From contig NC_049979.1 of the NCBI RefSeq assembly GCF_000003815.2, positions 9,384,267 through 9,448,266 on the forward strand: DNA of 64,000 bases. Reading direction: 5' to 3'. Source of the DNA: Branchiostoma floridae (Eukaryota > Chordata > Leptocardii > Amphioxiformes > Branchiostomatidae). The notes below the pieces were generated by a model. The model made no database searches. It was not told the DNA's origin and was given only the letters and a program-made list of their open reading frames with translations. Made by a program: the position numbers and the translations under genes. Each line of letters starts with the position of its first letter. Within the stretch, counting starts at the first letter, position 1. Below, in pieces: positions 24,498-36,900 of this stretch.

Positions 24498-25909
24498 CGC
24501 TAAACTTCACTTCAGTTCCCTCTAGATCCTCTTGTCTTGTGTGCAGAAGAGAACAGAGCTTAATTCTCAGCCAGAAACCATTTTCAGACTAAACAGTTGA
24601 CACCGAGCGGTGTCAAGGGGGCATGTGGCGAGGCCCCGGCATTCTTGTTGACGAGAGAAACTGTCTGTGTTGGCAGCAAGCTACGGGAAGCACATTGACA
24701 GACGGGCACGCGCGAACGTCATATAGAGTTTCGGACACAACATATGTGTTGTACTGACACAACTGTCATAACGAACGATCGTTATAATGATACAAATAAT
24801 TCTACAAAGTCCATTCTTGTGTGGCAGCGATAAAATTGCAACGGAATTGCAACGGTGTGAACATAATTAGTAGATAGCATGGTTTAGAAGTGTTCAAAGC
24901 AAATGAAGTAGACTCTACAGAAGAATAATTCATGGAAATTGCAATTGTTTCGTGTTGCATCTCAAGGTCTTATTACTTTTGCCTGATAAAAACAAATAGA
25001 AAAAATACTTTTATCGTCATGAATGTTAAATGAATGATCGGATACAGAGGCATAAAGTTGTAAAATTTATACGAATCGTGTCGAGTTACTGTTTACATAC
25101 TGTTTGCAAGAAAGTTAGCAAAATACTTCTTGATATCATGTTCATTTGAAAGAGGACAAACTTTCTGTCTTAGTATACATTTTTTTAAACTACAATAATC
25201 TACAATAACAAATAGAAGCCGTATAATACAGAGCAATATAAGAGGGTCTGGCCATGGGTGTATAGACTATCTTTATCATCCCAGGCATTCCCAGCTGACT
25301 ACTACGATTTTCAATTCGCTTCTATATATGCTTTCATCTTGTCACTTGTAAATATATGTTCGGCGTACACACTTAAATGTGAATATAGATTACTGTATCT
25401 GTATCTGTATCTATATAGCCAGTATAACCGTCGTTCGCCGGCGTAACACACCAGATTACATCATTTGTTTAGACCTTGCGGCTGGAATGCGCACGCGCAC
25501 ACGAACCCGTAATGATCAGCGGGATCGATTACATCTGCCATCACTTGTCCTGTTTTAGTCTTTTTCTTAGTTCACAATTTCAATGAAGATTTCGCCATGT
25601 TCATGAACTATTTCCGACGGGTGTTCTACTTGATTTCAATGAAATATTAAACCGTTGAGGCACTAACAAACCCCATTCCCAATAGTCGGTGAGCGCTGAG
25701 TGACTGTACATCGACTAGATTTGAATTTGTGTGATAAAATGATGTAATGGATGTAACGTTAAAGGTACGATTTAAAAGACAATTTAACACACAAAACTTA
25801 AAAAAAATCCTTCTTTTTCAATCTGTCAAATCTACGTTCTCAAATTGGTACAGCCTCTTGTGGAAGCGGGTGTAAAAAGCTCCGACGAAGAACTAAAAGA
25901 ACGTATGGT
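24498..25909. other. Intergenic region between the two CAP genes
   Basis: AT-rich spacer with no conserved open frame. It should hold the promoter of copy 1 and the 3' UTR of copy 2. I see no further CAP exon here. Confidence 0.55.
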
Positions 25910-28786
25910 CTATTTCTTGGTAGGCAGGACATTGTCGGTGAAGCCGCCGTCCTCCTGACTGTTCCCCCTTGGCGTGTACCGGGCTGTGACGTAATACTTT
26001 CCGCTCTCGGCCAGGTACTTGGCCGCCCCGAACTGCTGGGAACTCTTCCAGACCATCTGGGTGAAGTTCTCTGGAAGGGATAGTTAACGATAGTGCAGTG
26101 TGAAGCAACTGCAAATGGTTTCGCCATGTCAGACAACTCTCTGAGATTCTTGGACATCGTGTTGAATTAAATGCCCTATCCTACAAGATCAAACATATTT
26201 TTATGTATACTAGTAATACGTGGCAGTTCTCTGTATTCTTGTTGTGTCAACGGTTGAATTATGCTTATTATGCCATAAGACATATAAAACTACAATCTCT
26301 TTAGCTATATGTAACCCTCTTATAGTTCTGTCTTTCCTTTGGTTCGGAGCTCAGTGGACGTGCACACAGTCACTTACATTGTGTTTCGTACCATCCATAG
26401 CAGTTATATGTGTTTTACTCTTACCTGTAGTGTTCTGCGTCTCACCGCTGCCGTACGTGTAGTTTTGGGACTCATTGTACCACATATCTGCTACCTGGCG
26501 AGCTTAGAGTGAATTGCAAGAAGCACAGTGAGCCACAGTGATTACGTACATCATGGCAATGTTGAAACCAAGAAAGCAGCGATGACTCAACAGGGTACGT
26601 ACATTTAAAGAGAACGTCGGTCACGTCGAGTATTCATAACGCTTGTTCGATTACAGCACCTATCCATGTGAACCTCATGCGTTCATTAAACGTCATAATG
26701 GGAAACACACAAATTTGTGTAAACAAAAGGTTTACCTAAAATCATTGAAAGTCACCCCCAAGCACACATGATAGAAAGAAACGGAAAACAAATGAAAATC
26801 ACCAGTGATATCTTTCTTGTTCATCAGTATGGACTCTCCAAACTTCCCCTCCTCCCACTCCTTACTGTGGCGTGTTTCGTCCATGCTCATCGTTCTGCAG
26901 TACCTGAGAAACAATTGTGAACAAAAGTCTCATTATACACTCGTACACAATTCTATATGAACAACATCTAAATGATATATATCACGTACATTTAGATTAA
27001 CCATCATTACCCACGTGTATTCAACCTTAGCACATAAGGTTCTAACGTGCATATTTCTAGTTTTCAAAGGGATGTTGGTTTAGCGATGTAGTGTTTGTTT
27101 ATAATGTAAACCAGCAATGAGTTTCAGACACCATTGATAATGTGTATGTTTGTCATTATGTAATAAAATCCATCTTATTTTACTACTATCTATATCTATC
27201 AATCTGTCTTTATATTTCTCTCAGTATCCTTACAATAGAGAGATATAGATATGGATAGATAGACATCTTACGATAAAACGGTCAGAACGTTTTTGTTCTG
27301 TGTTAAAATCTCAACGTTTTGTAATGCCCTGTAAACAATTCCCCCCATTGGCTGCTACAGTTGGACAGCTTGGTTTTCAGTGTAAAAATGAAATCCCGCG
27401 CGCCATGCCTTGAGCTTTTCCGGATCAAGGCTTGAGCTAAGATGGATGTGAAACAATGAGGCGATATGGAGCTGCCCTTTTCCCTTGTTGACATCGTGTT
27501 TACCAACCTGTATGCTTGTCTGCACATCTGAGCATCCATTTTTAAAGGCCGTACTCCGTGTTTGGCTCTGTACTCGTTAATGAGCTGCAGGAGCTCTTGT
27601 TGGAACGTCACCTTCTCCTCCGGTTTTTCTTGCACTTTCTTTTTCTTGGATACTGTGAAAAACGGCGAGACAAATTATACACTTAACCTTAACCCTGCTG
27701 CCTGACCCTTTAACAAACGGAAAACTGCTCGCCAAGCCAGCGGCTTCTTCGGTGTGCTAAATGTTAATACCAAAGGGATTGCAATATGGTCAAAGGATCC
27801 ACCAGCCTAAAAATAAAGTGTGTGTGCGTGCGTGTGCGTTTGATATAGACCTATGTGTATATTCGTGACTTTTTAACGATTCTGTTGAAAGGCAAATAAA
27901 CACGCAAGCAAACACTGTTACAAACATAAAGCTCAATTTCTGATGTAATGTATGATAGGCCTGTGCCCATGTAAACGATTCGCAATAAGTACAGATTTAC
28001 GTTATTTCAAGGATGGTCTATTAGAGAGCTCATCGGGATGAGACCACCAATGAAGATTCCCTCCACGCCATGTCAGCAGGGATACTTGTACAAATAAAAT
28101 AGGTTCAAGCAGGAGGCAGTCATCTGTCATTTCCATCCCTGTCCTTGGTGCTGAAATCCGACATGTCGCTTCCCTGCTATCTCTGAGCCGTTTTAACGAC
28201 CACACCCTGTTATACCTGGTATCTCATACTTGAATCACTTGTCACTAACAGCCGCGGGGGAATATTCTGTCCCCAGTTAACAAACCAAGGCGGACATATG
28301 ATCCACGTGGGAGCGGTGTGCGCTGACTTTCATCTCAACCGTATGTTGTAAAAGCTATCCGAATGCCGATCTCTTTGATTTTGATGGATTTTATTTTATT
28401 CAACCATTCGGCAATACAAGTCGTACTAATAAACAACATAATACATGGCTGATACCATGCATATTCAAGCAGACAGTAAAAACTACACCAATCCGTTGCA
28501 AAATTGATATGATTGATAGTTACTTGTCAGGTCGCAGTAAGCTTTTGCGCAATATACATATCCATGTTCACTCTTCACTGTAAACACCATGTTGTGATTA
28601 AAACACGTCACAACTCAGCGAGGAAGGCAAAAAGTACATGACTAGTAAACAAATTTGTAATCTTTAACATCTAAATAGCCGTCTGATGATATGGATGTTT
28701 CGTCAGGACTATCGTATGCGATTTACAAACCATGATATGCCAATCCCAAAGTTTTACTAAAATCAAGCGTTACCTGACTTGCCCAT
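25910..28786 (-). CDS. GAPR-1 (GLIPR2)-like CAP-domain protein, copy 2 (5 coding exons)
   Basis: This is the tandem paralogue of copy 1, in the same orientation. Exons in order of transcription: 28774-28786, 27508-27652, 26803-26903, 26425-26502, 25910-26070 (stop TAG), giving 165 residues. It starts MGKSVSKKKK: Gly2 for myristoylation, then a run of lysines; human GAPR-1 also begins MGKS. CAP marks: QLINEYRAKHGVRPL, TRHSKEWEEGKFGES (first His and Glu), DMWYNESQNY (second Glu), ENFTQMVWKSS, VTARYTPRGN. In the last block the His of the G-H-[FY]-T-Q motif is replaced by Asn, so one of the four cavity residues is lost. An extra intron (26904-27507) splits the region that is one exon in copy 1. 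The donor at 27507 is GTTGGT, weaker than the others but required by phase. Confidence 0.88.
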
Positions 28787-30943
28787 TGTGCTGCGGGTTA
28801 CGAACCGTTGGAGAAACGTAACAGGTGATCGCACGTTCCAAGATCCCCGCACTAGCCCGTACTTGGGAGAAGGTGTCCTGTCCTTCAGTCTGTGGAGACG
28901 TGGAACACGACACCACTGCTGAAGGAGATGTCTAATCACATCACGCACCGCTCCAGGGTTTTTTTATTAGCTGCCATGGTAGCCACTTCGTCATCTGGAG
29001 CGTTTCAAAATCCATCGGACGGGATGTATGCTTGTTAGCCTGTGTGGTCTTCATTCTGATTTATTAGCTGTTGTCATAACATACAAGCAAGTTCCGTGTT
29101 TTCGAGGACGACTGACAGCAGTAGCGCTTTCAATGAACTGGTGAGACGGAAAAACTACCGGCCACTACTATCCCTACGACCCAACCTCTGCTTGGAGAAA
29201 AATCCAGCGGGCACTAGTACTACGCAGGAAAATAAAAACACGTCTACGGATAACACCTGTATTAAGAAAGTACCCTGGTAGCAGCACTGCTTGAATTGTC
29301 TATCGTCCACCTGAAGTGATCCAATCTAAAACATGCTTTCAACCCGTGTTGAGTTTTGAAATGACCCCTGAATTCCCTGCAAAAGGTATCATGTATCCAC
29401 CATCCGGTATGTCTGAAAAGGTTGCATGACAGGGTATACACTAAGCTACTCTTTATTGCTTCTCTTCACCCCGTTAAAATGTCAGACCCAACAGTATGTC
29501 AAAATCGCTACTTCTGCGTGTGGAATAAACATGAACGTGGAAAGTTAGGGCGCATTGGCTGTCCGAATGTTTGATGTGTTATGATGAATGAGACAGGAGA
29601 ATTACCAGCACTTTTTTTCATGTGGATTCCGTGTCAGTTGAAATACGCGGCTTCTAGTGAAATTTGATAGTCGTGTTTACACACAACCCATGGTACATAT
29701 GAATTAGAGACGGATATAATAGTAGACTTGTTGATTGTATTATATTACAGTGCATGTGAGTCTTTGGAGTGATTGATGAGTTTCACACTGATTTGAATAT
29801 GTGGATGGCATCTACGCGTGCACCGATTTTCGTCTGTTTAGAAAAGCTTCCGACCGTACTGTGAATCGTACAAAGAAGATTAAAATTAGCAAATATATGC
29901 CTTAGAATGCAAAATGATATCGGAAATCGGATTAATGGACAGCCACTCCATTGGAGTATGGTAAGTGTACACGTGCAGGTTCAGCGTCCTTTGTTGACGG
30001 GCTTTCCTCGCCGTTCTCTTTGCCTCAGCAGCAGATACTCTCTCTGTCGGATACTAACGTCATAGAATGCTTAAGTCAATGTCAAAGATGTGAGAGTATA
30101 CCAAGTTGTGTACTCATTTATTTGTAAAACCAGCCTGGTCACTGAATTTTCATGATAAAAGCAACTTTTTTGGTCCTATTATTTCTTCACGTTGAATCAA
30201 TTTTGCAGTGCCCAGAGGATATCATTCATACAATCAAATTAGCATGGCATACATTTGTATATGGGAAATAATATATGTTAACTAAATACATGTTACATCA
30301 AAGAAAATGGTTCATACACAATGCATGATTACCATAATGAATTGTGTAATATTACTAGGTCCTTAGATCACCCCCTGCTAGGCAATAAAATCTGTTCCTA
30401 AAGTCAGTAGTAATGAAGTTATTTTAATTCCAAAGGGCTGTTGAGTACTTTAATACTTTAACTATACATATAAAAATACTGTTTATAGCAATCATATGAC
30501 ATAATACAAAGATATGTAACATGAATATAAGGTACACAATGCATCCTGAACAATGATAATATTGTATGTAAAAAAATTACATCAGAGACATTAATTGAAA
30601 GCTGAAATTCATTTTTTTTATTAAGAGCAGTTATAGACAACTTGTGTTTGTGTTCAGCTCTTTATGTACATTTCAGTAAGCATGGCATAGCGCTACTGGC
30701 CTGTATGTAGATATTTGGTCCCCACTAATCAGACCTCAGGGGGAGCCAATTAAATTTCTTCCAAGTGCTTTCAGGGATATGGTACCACAGAGCAATATAC
30801 ACAACACATGTACCCACATCTCATCATTAGCCTCAGTAATTAGACCTCAGAGATTCTGCTGTTGATGTCACCTGAACACATAGACTGTAGTTCTGCCGGT
30901 TTTTATTCACATTGAATGACTTTTGTAATCTCTGGTTTGGTTG
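28787..30943. other. Intergenic region between CAP copy 2 and VIPAS39
   Basis: No protein-like frame. The right end holds the VIPAS39 3' UTR, with a minus-strand AATAAA (plus-strand TTTATT) at 30902-30907, 37 bases after the stop codon. The left end should hold the CAP copy 2 promoter. Confidence 0.55.
30902..30907 (-). terminator. VIPAS39 polyadenylation signal (candidate)
   Basis: Minus-strand AATAAA, 37 nt after the VIPAS39 stop codon. A 3' UTR that short would be unusual, so a further site downstream is possible. Confidence 0.45.
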
Positions 30944-33900
30944 TCAGTTCTTCCATTTGACTTGCTGGAACAAAAGAAAACAAGATCAGTGTTTTAACAC
31001 CATTGGTTGTAAATGTGATGGATTGTGATTCAGTATGTTGGGCTGTTAAAAAAACCCCAAAACACACAAAGTCTTACATCATGGTGAAGAGCTAAGTGCA
31101 CAAAACATCAGGGGTTAACGAGTTTTGGAAAATTCACTGTCTCAATAAAGCCAGCATGTGGTTATTTCCACTGGCCTAAACCTGTATTTCACTGGCCCAA
31201 ACGTCATAACATTCTACCGATATCACATTTCAGTCAAGAAGTATTTTTAATGTGTGTGTGTGTGTGTGTACAGATAACTATGCATGAAAAAATGGTGACA
31301 ACTCAATCAAGCATACATTTTTCAACATTCTGCAGAGAATGAGAAGAGTCACACACAGCAATCAGGACTGAAAGCTCACCGAGTTGTTCAGAGCAGTAAT
31401 TAGATACTGCCTCTCCAGACTGTAGTCGGGAGTCTTTAGTCTGTAGTCTTCTAAAGCTGCACGGTCCTTCAGCTGAATCAGTGTCTGATTGGTCAAGAGG
31501 AATTTTAAATGATTACTGAATTATCAACAGCTTTGTGCTATTTTTGGCAGGACAGGAGAACACAAGGAAGGCTGGACAAAGGGATGGTGAAGCTGTTATA
31601 CTATACAAAGTACTGTAATTCTTGAAATATTCACAGTGGTTTTATGTTTGCACTTTCCATAGTGACCTCTTCCCCCACAAACTGAAATCTGTAAATGTGC
31701 CAGTGTTTCCATTACTGTACAGCATGTCGCGAACTTAAAACCACCATGGTCCCTCCATTTCTCCTCACCGCAAAATCATATCACCATAAACATAAAGAAA
31801 TTTACTGTATCAAAATGCAGCACATTCATCCAAGCATTTCTCACAGTGACACAGCAATAGTTATTATGCTGAAAAACTTACATCTACAACAATTCTATGG
31901 CACTTGTGTTTTGCTGCAAGGGCCAGTCTCTCATTTGGGTCCTCAATGTAGGCGAGGTACTTGCTCAGGATCTACCATGGGGTAAGCAAAAGGAAAAGAT
32001 GAGAAGAAGATATGTGAAAAGTCTATGTTCAAACAATATTATAATTTCATATATATGAGGTGCCTTAAAAATAGAAATTATTAGACTATAATTGAGCAAC
32101 TAGTACAACAATCATTGGTGTGAGGTGTTTCACTGTCCATGTTACATTACAATAAATTTGTTCAATCATTACAGCACTGTAAACTCTACCATCCTTCAAC
32201 ATGGAATTCTGGTTTCTTCAAGAATTAAATCTTAATCACGAACGACTCTACAACAATTATCCATTACTGTATAATACAAGATATATCAGCAGGTAAGTTC
32301 TTTGTGCTCAATTAAATAGTTAATACCTAGCTTTAGCCAGTTATACATGATATAGTTTTAATAGTGCCATTCTCTTGAATCCAGATTCAACAATACTCAG
32401 TGCTTGAAAGTCTTTTGTTTGCCAAATTAAAAAAGGGTGTCTATCTGAGTCTCAACAGTGTATACAGAAGAACTAGAAAGAGTATGAATGAAGTGCTTAC
32501 ATCCACAGGTGCCTTCTGCTTACTCAGAATCTCCACAACCTTCTCAAAACCTATACAGGCCTTCATCTTAGTGCCTCCAAACCAGTTCTGAAACAATAAA
32601 GATGAAACAATAAAGATAAATATGCCAATTGTAAAATTAATGTGCCGACAAATATGTTCACAATAGCGTGTGAAACAGGTACCACAATAAAGCACACATA
32701 CACAAAAGTCTAATCCGTAATGAACAAAAATTACATCAAAAGCAGAATATTTCATCATGGTGATCACAATTCAATCAATCTCTAATCTCCAAGACTGGAA
32801 TGTTTTCTGACTGGCCTGGTGTCTTAGCAGTCCTTCACCCCAAGATGTGGGGGTTGTGGCCGTTGGAGAAGCCTAGCTACCCAGTCAGAAGACATTATGA
32901 TCTTCCAGCTGACTCATGAACGCTTGGAGATTACATATACAATGGCACATTTTGAACTGTGACCAACCTTTGAAGTCAGGAGGGCTTCAATCTCCTTCCA
33001 CCTGTGCAGCTTGGCCAAGGCATTCAGAGCAGACCATGTGTACTGTTTGTCAGACATCTGCACACAGAAAAGGGTTTTATCATAAGTATCCCATACTATT
33101 GAAACACAAGAGGCAAGATGTACAGTCTACTGGCTCCCGTGCCAAACCTAATCATCAAACAGTTCTCTGGTGGCAAGAACGTTATGTCGGCTAAGGCAGT
33201 ATTCATATGGGCCACCAGGGCCCGCTGTTCAGATCCGGGACCTGAAGGGGGTTACGATTGCATTGTTATGTTTATCATTTATAGGTGAGAGTGACAGAGT
33301 TACAGAAATCAAATGGCTCACATTACATTCATCTGGACTGGTTCTTTTCTGTGCTAAGTGAAAGTGGGAGCAATTCTTGTGATGACCACAAAAAGGTGAC
33401 TAACCTGGAAGTCTCTCTTGATGGATAGAGGGCTGGACAAGGATGACTGAAGTATGAAGGAGGAACACAAAATAAGTTGAATAGAGGACCTAACAACTGT
33501 ATGCCTTAGCTACATGTATCTATTGTCATCAAGAACTTTGATTCACTAACCTATGTTTAATATAGATAAGTAACTGGTATGTTTATTCATACTTCACTTC
33601 TCCGGCATAAGGAAAGGCTACATCCTACCCATTGACTTGATTAAGTACGTGTATATGGTGTCTCTGGCATTATCTATACCAGTCTAACTATGCTGGCTAT
33701 AATGGGAAATATGTGAGCTTGGCCACAATTGAGTAACTTTTGTTCATTTTTTGTTTTTGTTTGTTCATGCAGTTGAAGGGATACGATAGCCTTGCCGCAG
33801 ACTGACAATCCAGGCCAATTATTCACTTTTCTTTGCTTAATTATACTAATACTATCCATACCCTCATAGGAAGGCCTGGTAGAGGCTACATGTATTTAAA

Positions 33901-36900
33901 CTGTGATGATTAAGCTCTAACAAACTGAGCTTTAACTGAAAGAATTATACAGATGACACAGATGCTTACATCTGACTCATTGTAATGATAGAAGCTGCAG
34001 TAGTACAGGGTGGTAGTCAGGGGGGTCAGGGGAAGTTGAGCCTTGGGAGGATGGTCCTTGAACACTGGATGCTTTCCTCCAGCTGCTATCTTCTTGTCTT
34101 CTTCCTTAATTGATAAAGAACATGTTATGAAGGATGTGTGATTTTATTTTTCTTTGTTTAAAAGTGTTGGGATACAGAATGGTCAAGACTTTACAATAGG
34201 TGAAGAAGATCTACATTGTCAAGCATCACACATTCACATGATTGCAAGGTGTAAGAAAACATCAAGTAGGTTGCCCAATTATCTGGAAAATCTTACAAGC
34301 TTGATGTCAATGGTTGGGTGTATCATTAAACAGTGTTGGAAAATGTGTTGAACTGACATGTAATGATAAGCACATAAACTATCATTCAACTAATTTTTAC
34401 AGACAACAAATGAGGTAGTATGGCTCTCATTTCACCATTATAAAACATGACCTTTCAATAAACCCTAAGGATAATGTTTCCTATCGATCACAGTCCTGGT
34501 TGGTAATCCTTCTCTGAGAAATCACCAAATCTATCAAAATCTTGAAAAAAAGTTCTTGAAAGAAAAAGGCTGATCTTCTTAGACTATCAAGCCCTTGCAA
34601 GAATGTGTACCTCAATCTGAAGTTGCCTCTGTAGGAGAGTACACTGTTCTAGGAGGAGGGTGGAGTCTGGGGCTAAAGAAGAATCATGCTGGAAAGACCT
34701 GAAAAATCATTAACATTTCTTCATCAGAACAGATGTGCACCTTATCTTAACATATGTCCAAGATTTTGTACATGTAAAACAAATATCAAGTGGTTACACA
34801 TGTTCCTTCAAGGACTCTGTCAAGCTTACTGTGTGACATACTCAATATGGGAATAAAGTACTTTAGTACTTTTACTGTGTTTCCATTATAATATCATTCT
34901 TTTTACAGCAGCCATTAATAAATCTAATACAAATAGCAATAGCAATCCTACAATCTACATTTTACGTAAACGATAGACCCAGAAAAGGTCACAACACTTA
35001 ATGCTCTTTCCTTGCTGATCCAGTTAATGTCAAAGGTCTCCAATATTATAGCATCAGTAGCCTATGGGATCAGGACACATATTAGCATAAAAGAATGACG
35101 CATTTCTAAATGGCATATTTACATCTGGCATTAATGTGGCGTAACTGGTAGCATGTTAGGCTCAGAATCAAAAGGTTCCGAGTTTGATACCCATCATGCC
35201 CAACATTGTGCCCTTGGGAAAGGCACTTTAAACGACTTTCCTGATGGTGGAGTGACGCCCACCGAGCCTCTTCTGCTAATCTGTCTAATTGTGTGTCAAA
35301 AACACACTACAGATTTGTTGCACCATGTGCCAACATCTGCACATTGGTCTCCCACCAAGAACAGTTAATTTTCTAAATTTTCTTAATATTCACATCTGAC
35401 CTGACAACTGCTGCAATACTCTGTGCCCTACCAGCTGCTTTGGAGGGGGCTAGAGCCTGCTTGTACTTCAGAACCTGTAGGAGTAAAAACAACAACATCA
35501 AGGCAACCTGTTTCCATGAACTGCAATCAAAAGGTAGATTAATATGCTATATCAAAGGCAAAAGACAAAAATGAAGCAAGTAAATGGATGGCCAGATGTT
35601 TCAGATAACTATCAGATAAATATCTTTCATCAGTGACTGAGAAAGTCAAATCTCAAATACAACAGATATTCTATCAAAACTTAATCTAAGCAATAAATTT
35701 ATATGTAATGTTAGATATAAAAAATTGTTACTATTACATGTTCATGTACTTACGAAAACATCTTCCATCCTCCGTAACATTCTGGAAAAAGAGCAACAAG
35801 GAGAATTTATCTTGAGATTATCTGACATTACAGAAACCATGATTTAATCCCCAAAGAGCAAGGCTACAGATAACATGTAGTTTAATCAGTGAAATATTTC
35901 CTAACTATAAACCCTATCAGATATATCAGAACCAGACTGTATAACAGTGACTATGTCTCCTAATATGGCTGCAGAATTGTTTAAACTGCAAATAATAACT
36001 AAAACACCACAAGCCTCTTTTCCCCTCCTAATGCAAAATAAATTAGTAAAAAAATTAAAATAATTAGCGACAGACTTGTAAAGCTCCTCCAGTTCATCCA
36101 GATCATAGTGACACCACAAGAAGTGGATGAGGTGGTTGATAGCAACTGGTCTCTTAATCAGCTCCTGCTGGAAAATACCTGGAAAGCAAATAGTGGAAAA
36201 AAATTTGTAAAAAAAAAGCCTTGGAAGTACAAGAGGAAAACATAGAATTGTTACAATGCGGTTGGCAGAACTATACAACAGGTGCAACTGTACTCACTTT
36301 TCCTGACAGTTTTCTTCAAGAACAGGACAGTCTAGGGATAGAGGGAGATGTCACCAGATATTAATACACACAGATAAAAAACAACATGTACCTGGTATTT
36401 AATAAATAAATAAAGCAACCAACCAATGCTTCCCACATACTGAAAACTATCCTTGTGTTAGATCTGTACAGACCTGTCCTTGGTGCTGAAGATAACATCC
36501 ATATGGCTGGACAATTATTAGAAGGTGTCAAAAGTGTTGCTTTCTACATAAATTGTGAAATGTAAGAAGAACTGGTGATGAGTACTAACAATGGTGATGG
36601 CATCTCCATCATGCATCTTGATAGCAGCATCCAGCAGGGCAAGTTTGTCTTGGAGGGACTTGTAGGCTTCCAGGGAATACGGCTAGGAACAAATATTGAA
36701 CATGTCAATGAGGTCAACAGTATACATTGAGTACCTTCTACCTAAGGATGTGCAAAATCAGAACACTGTTGTTATAACGGGGGCCGCCCTAAGACGGTCA
36801 CCGTCGTAAGACGGTACGGATTTTTTGCTGATCTTATTATCCATAAGTACACCGTGTTTGTTGCCACTGACTATGCTGATTACAAAGGTAAATAAACCAA

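Noticed and set aside
34993-35045. A minus-strand open stretch between VIPAS39 exons 13 and 14 (reads ATDAIILETFDINW…)
   Set aside because: Exon 13 ends in phase 2 and joins exon 14 directly, in frame and matching the family. Including this stretch would break the frame.
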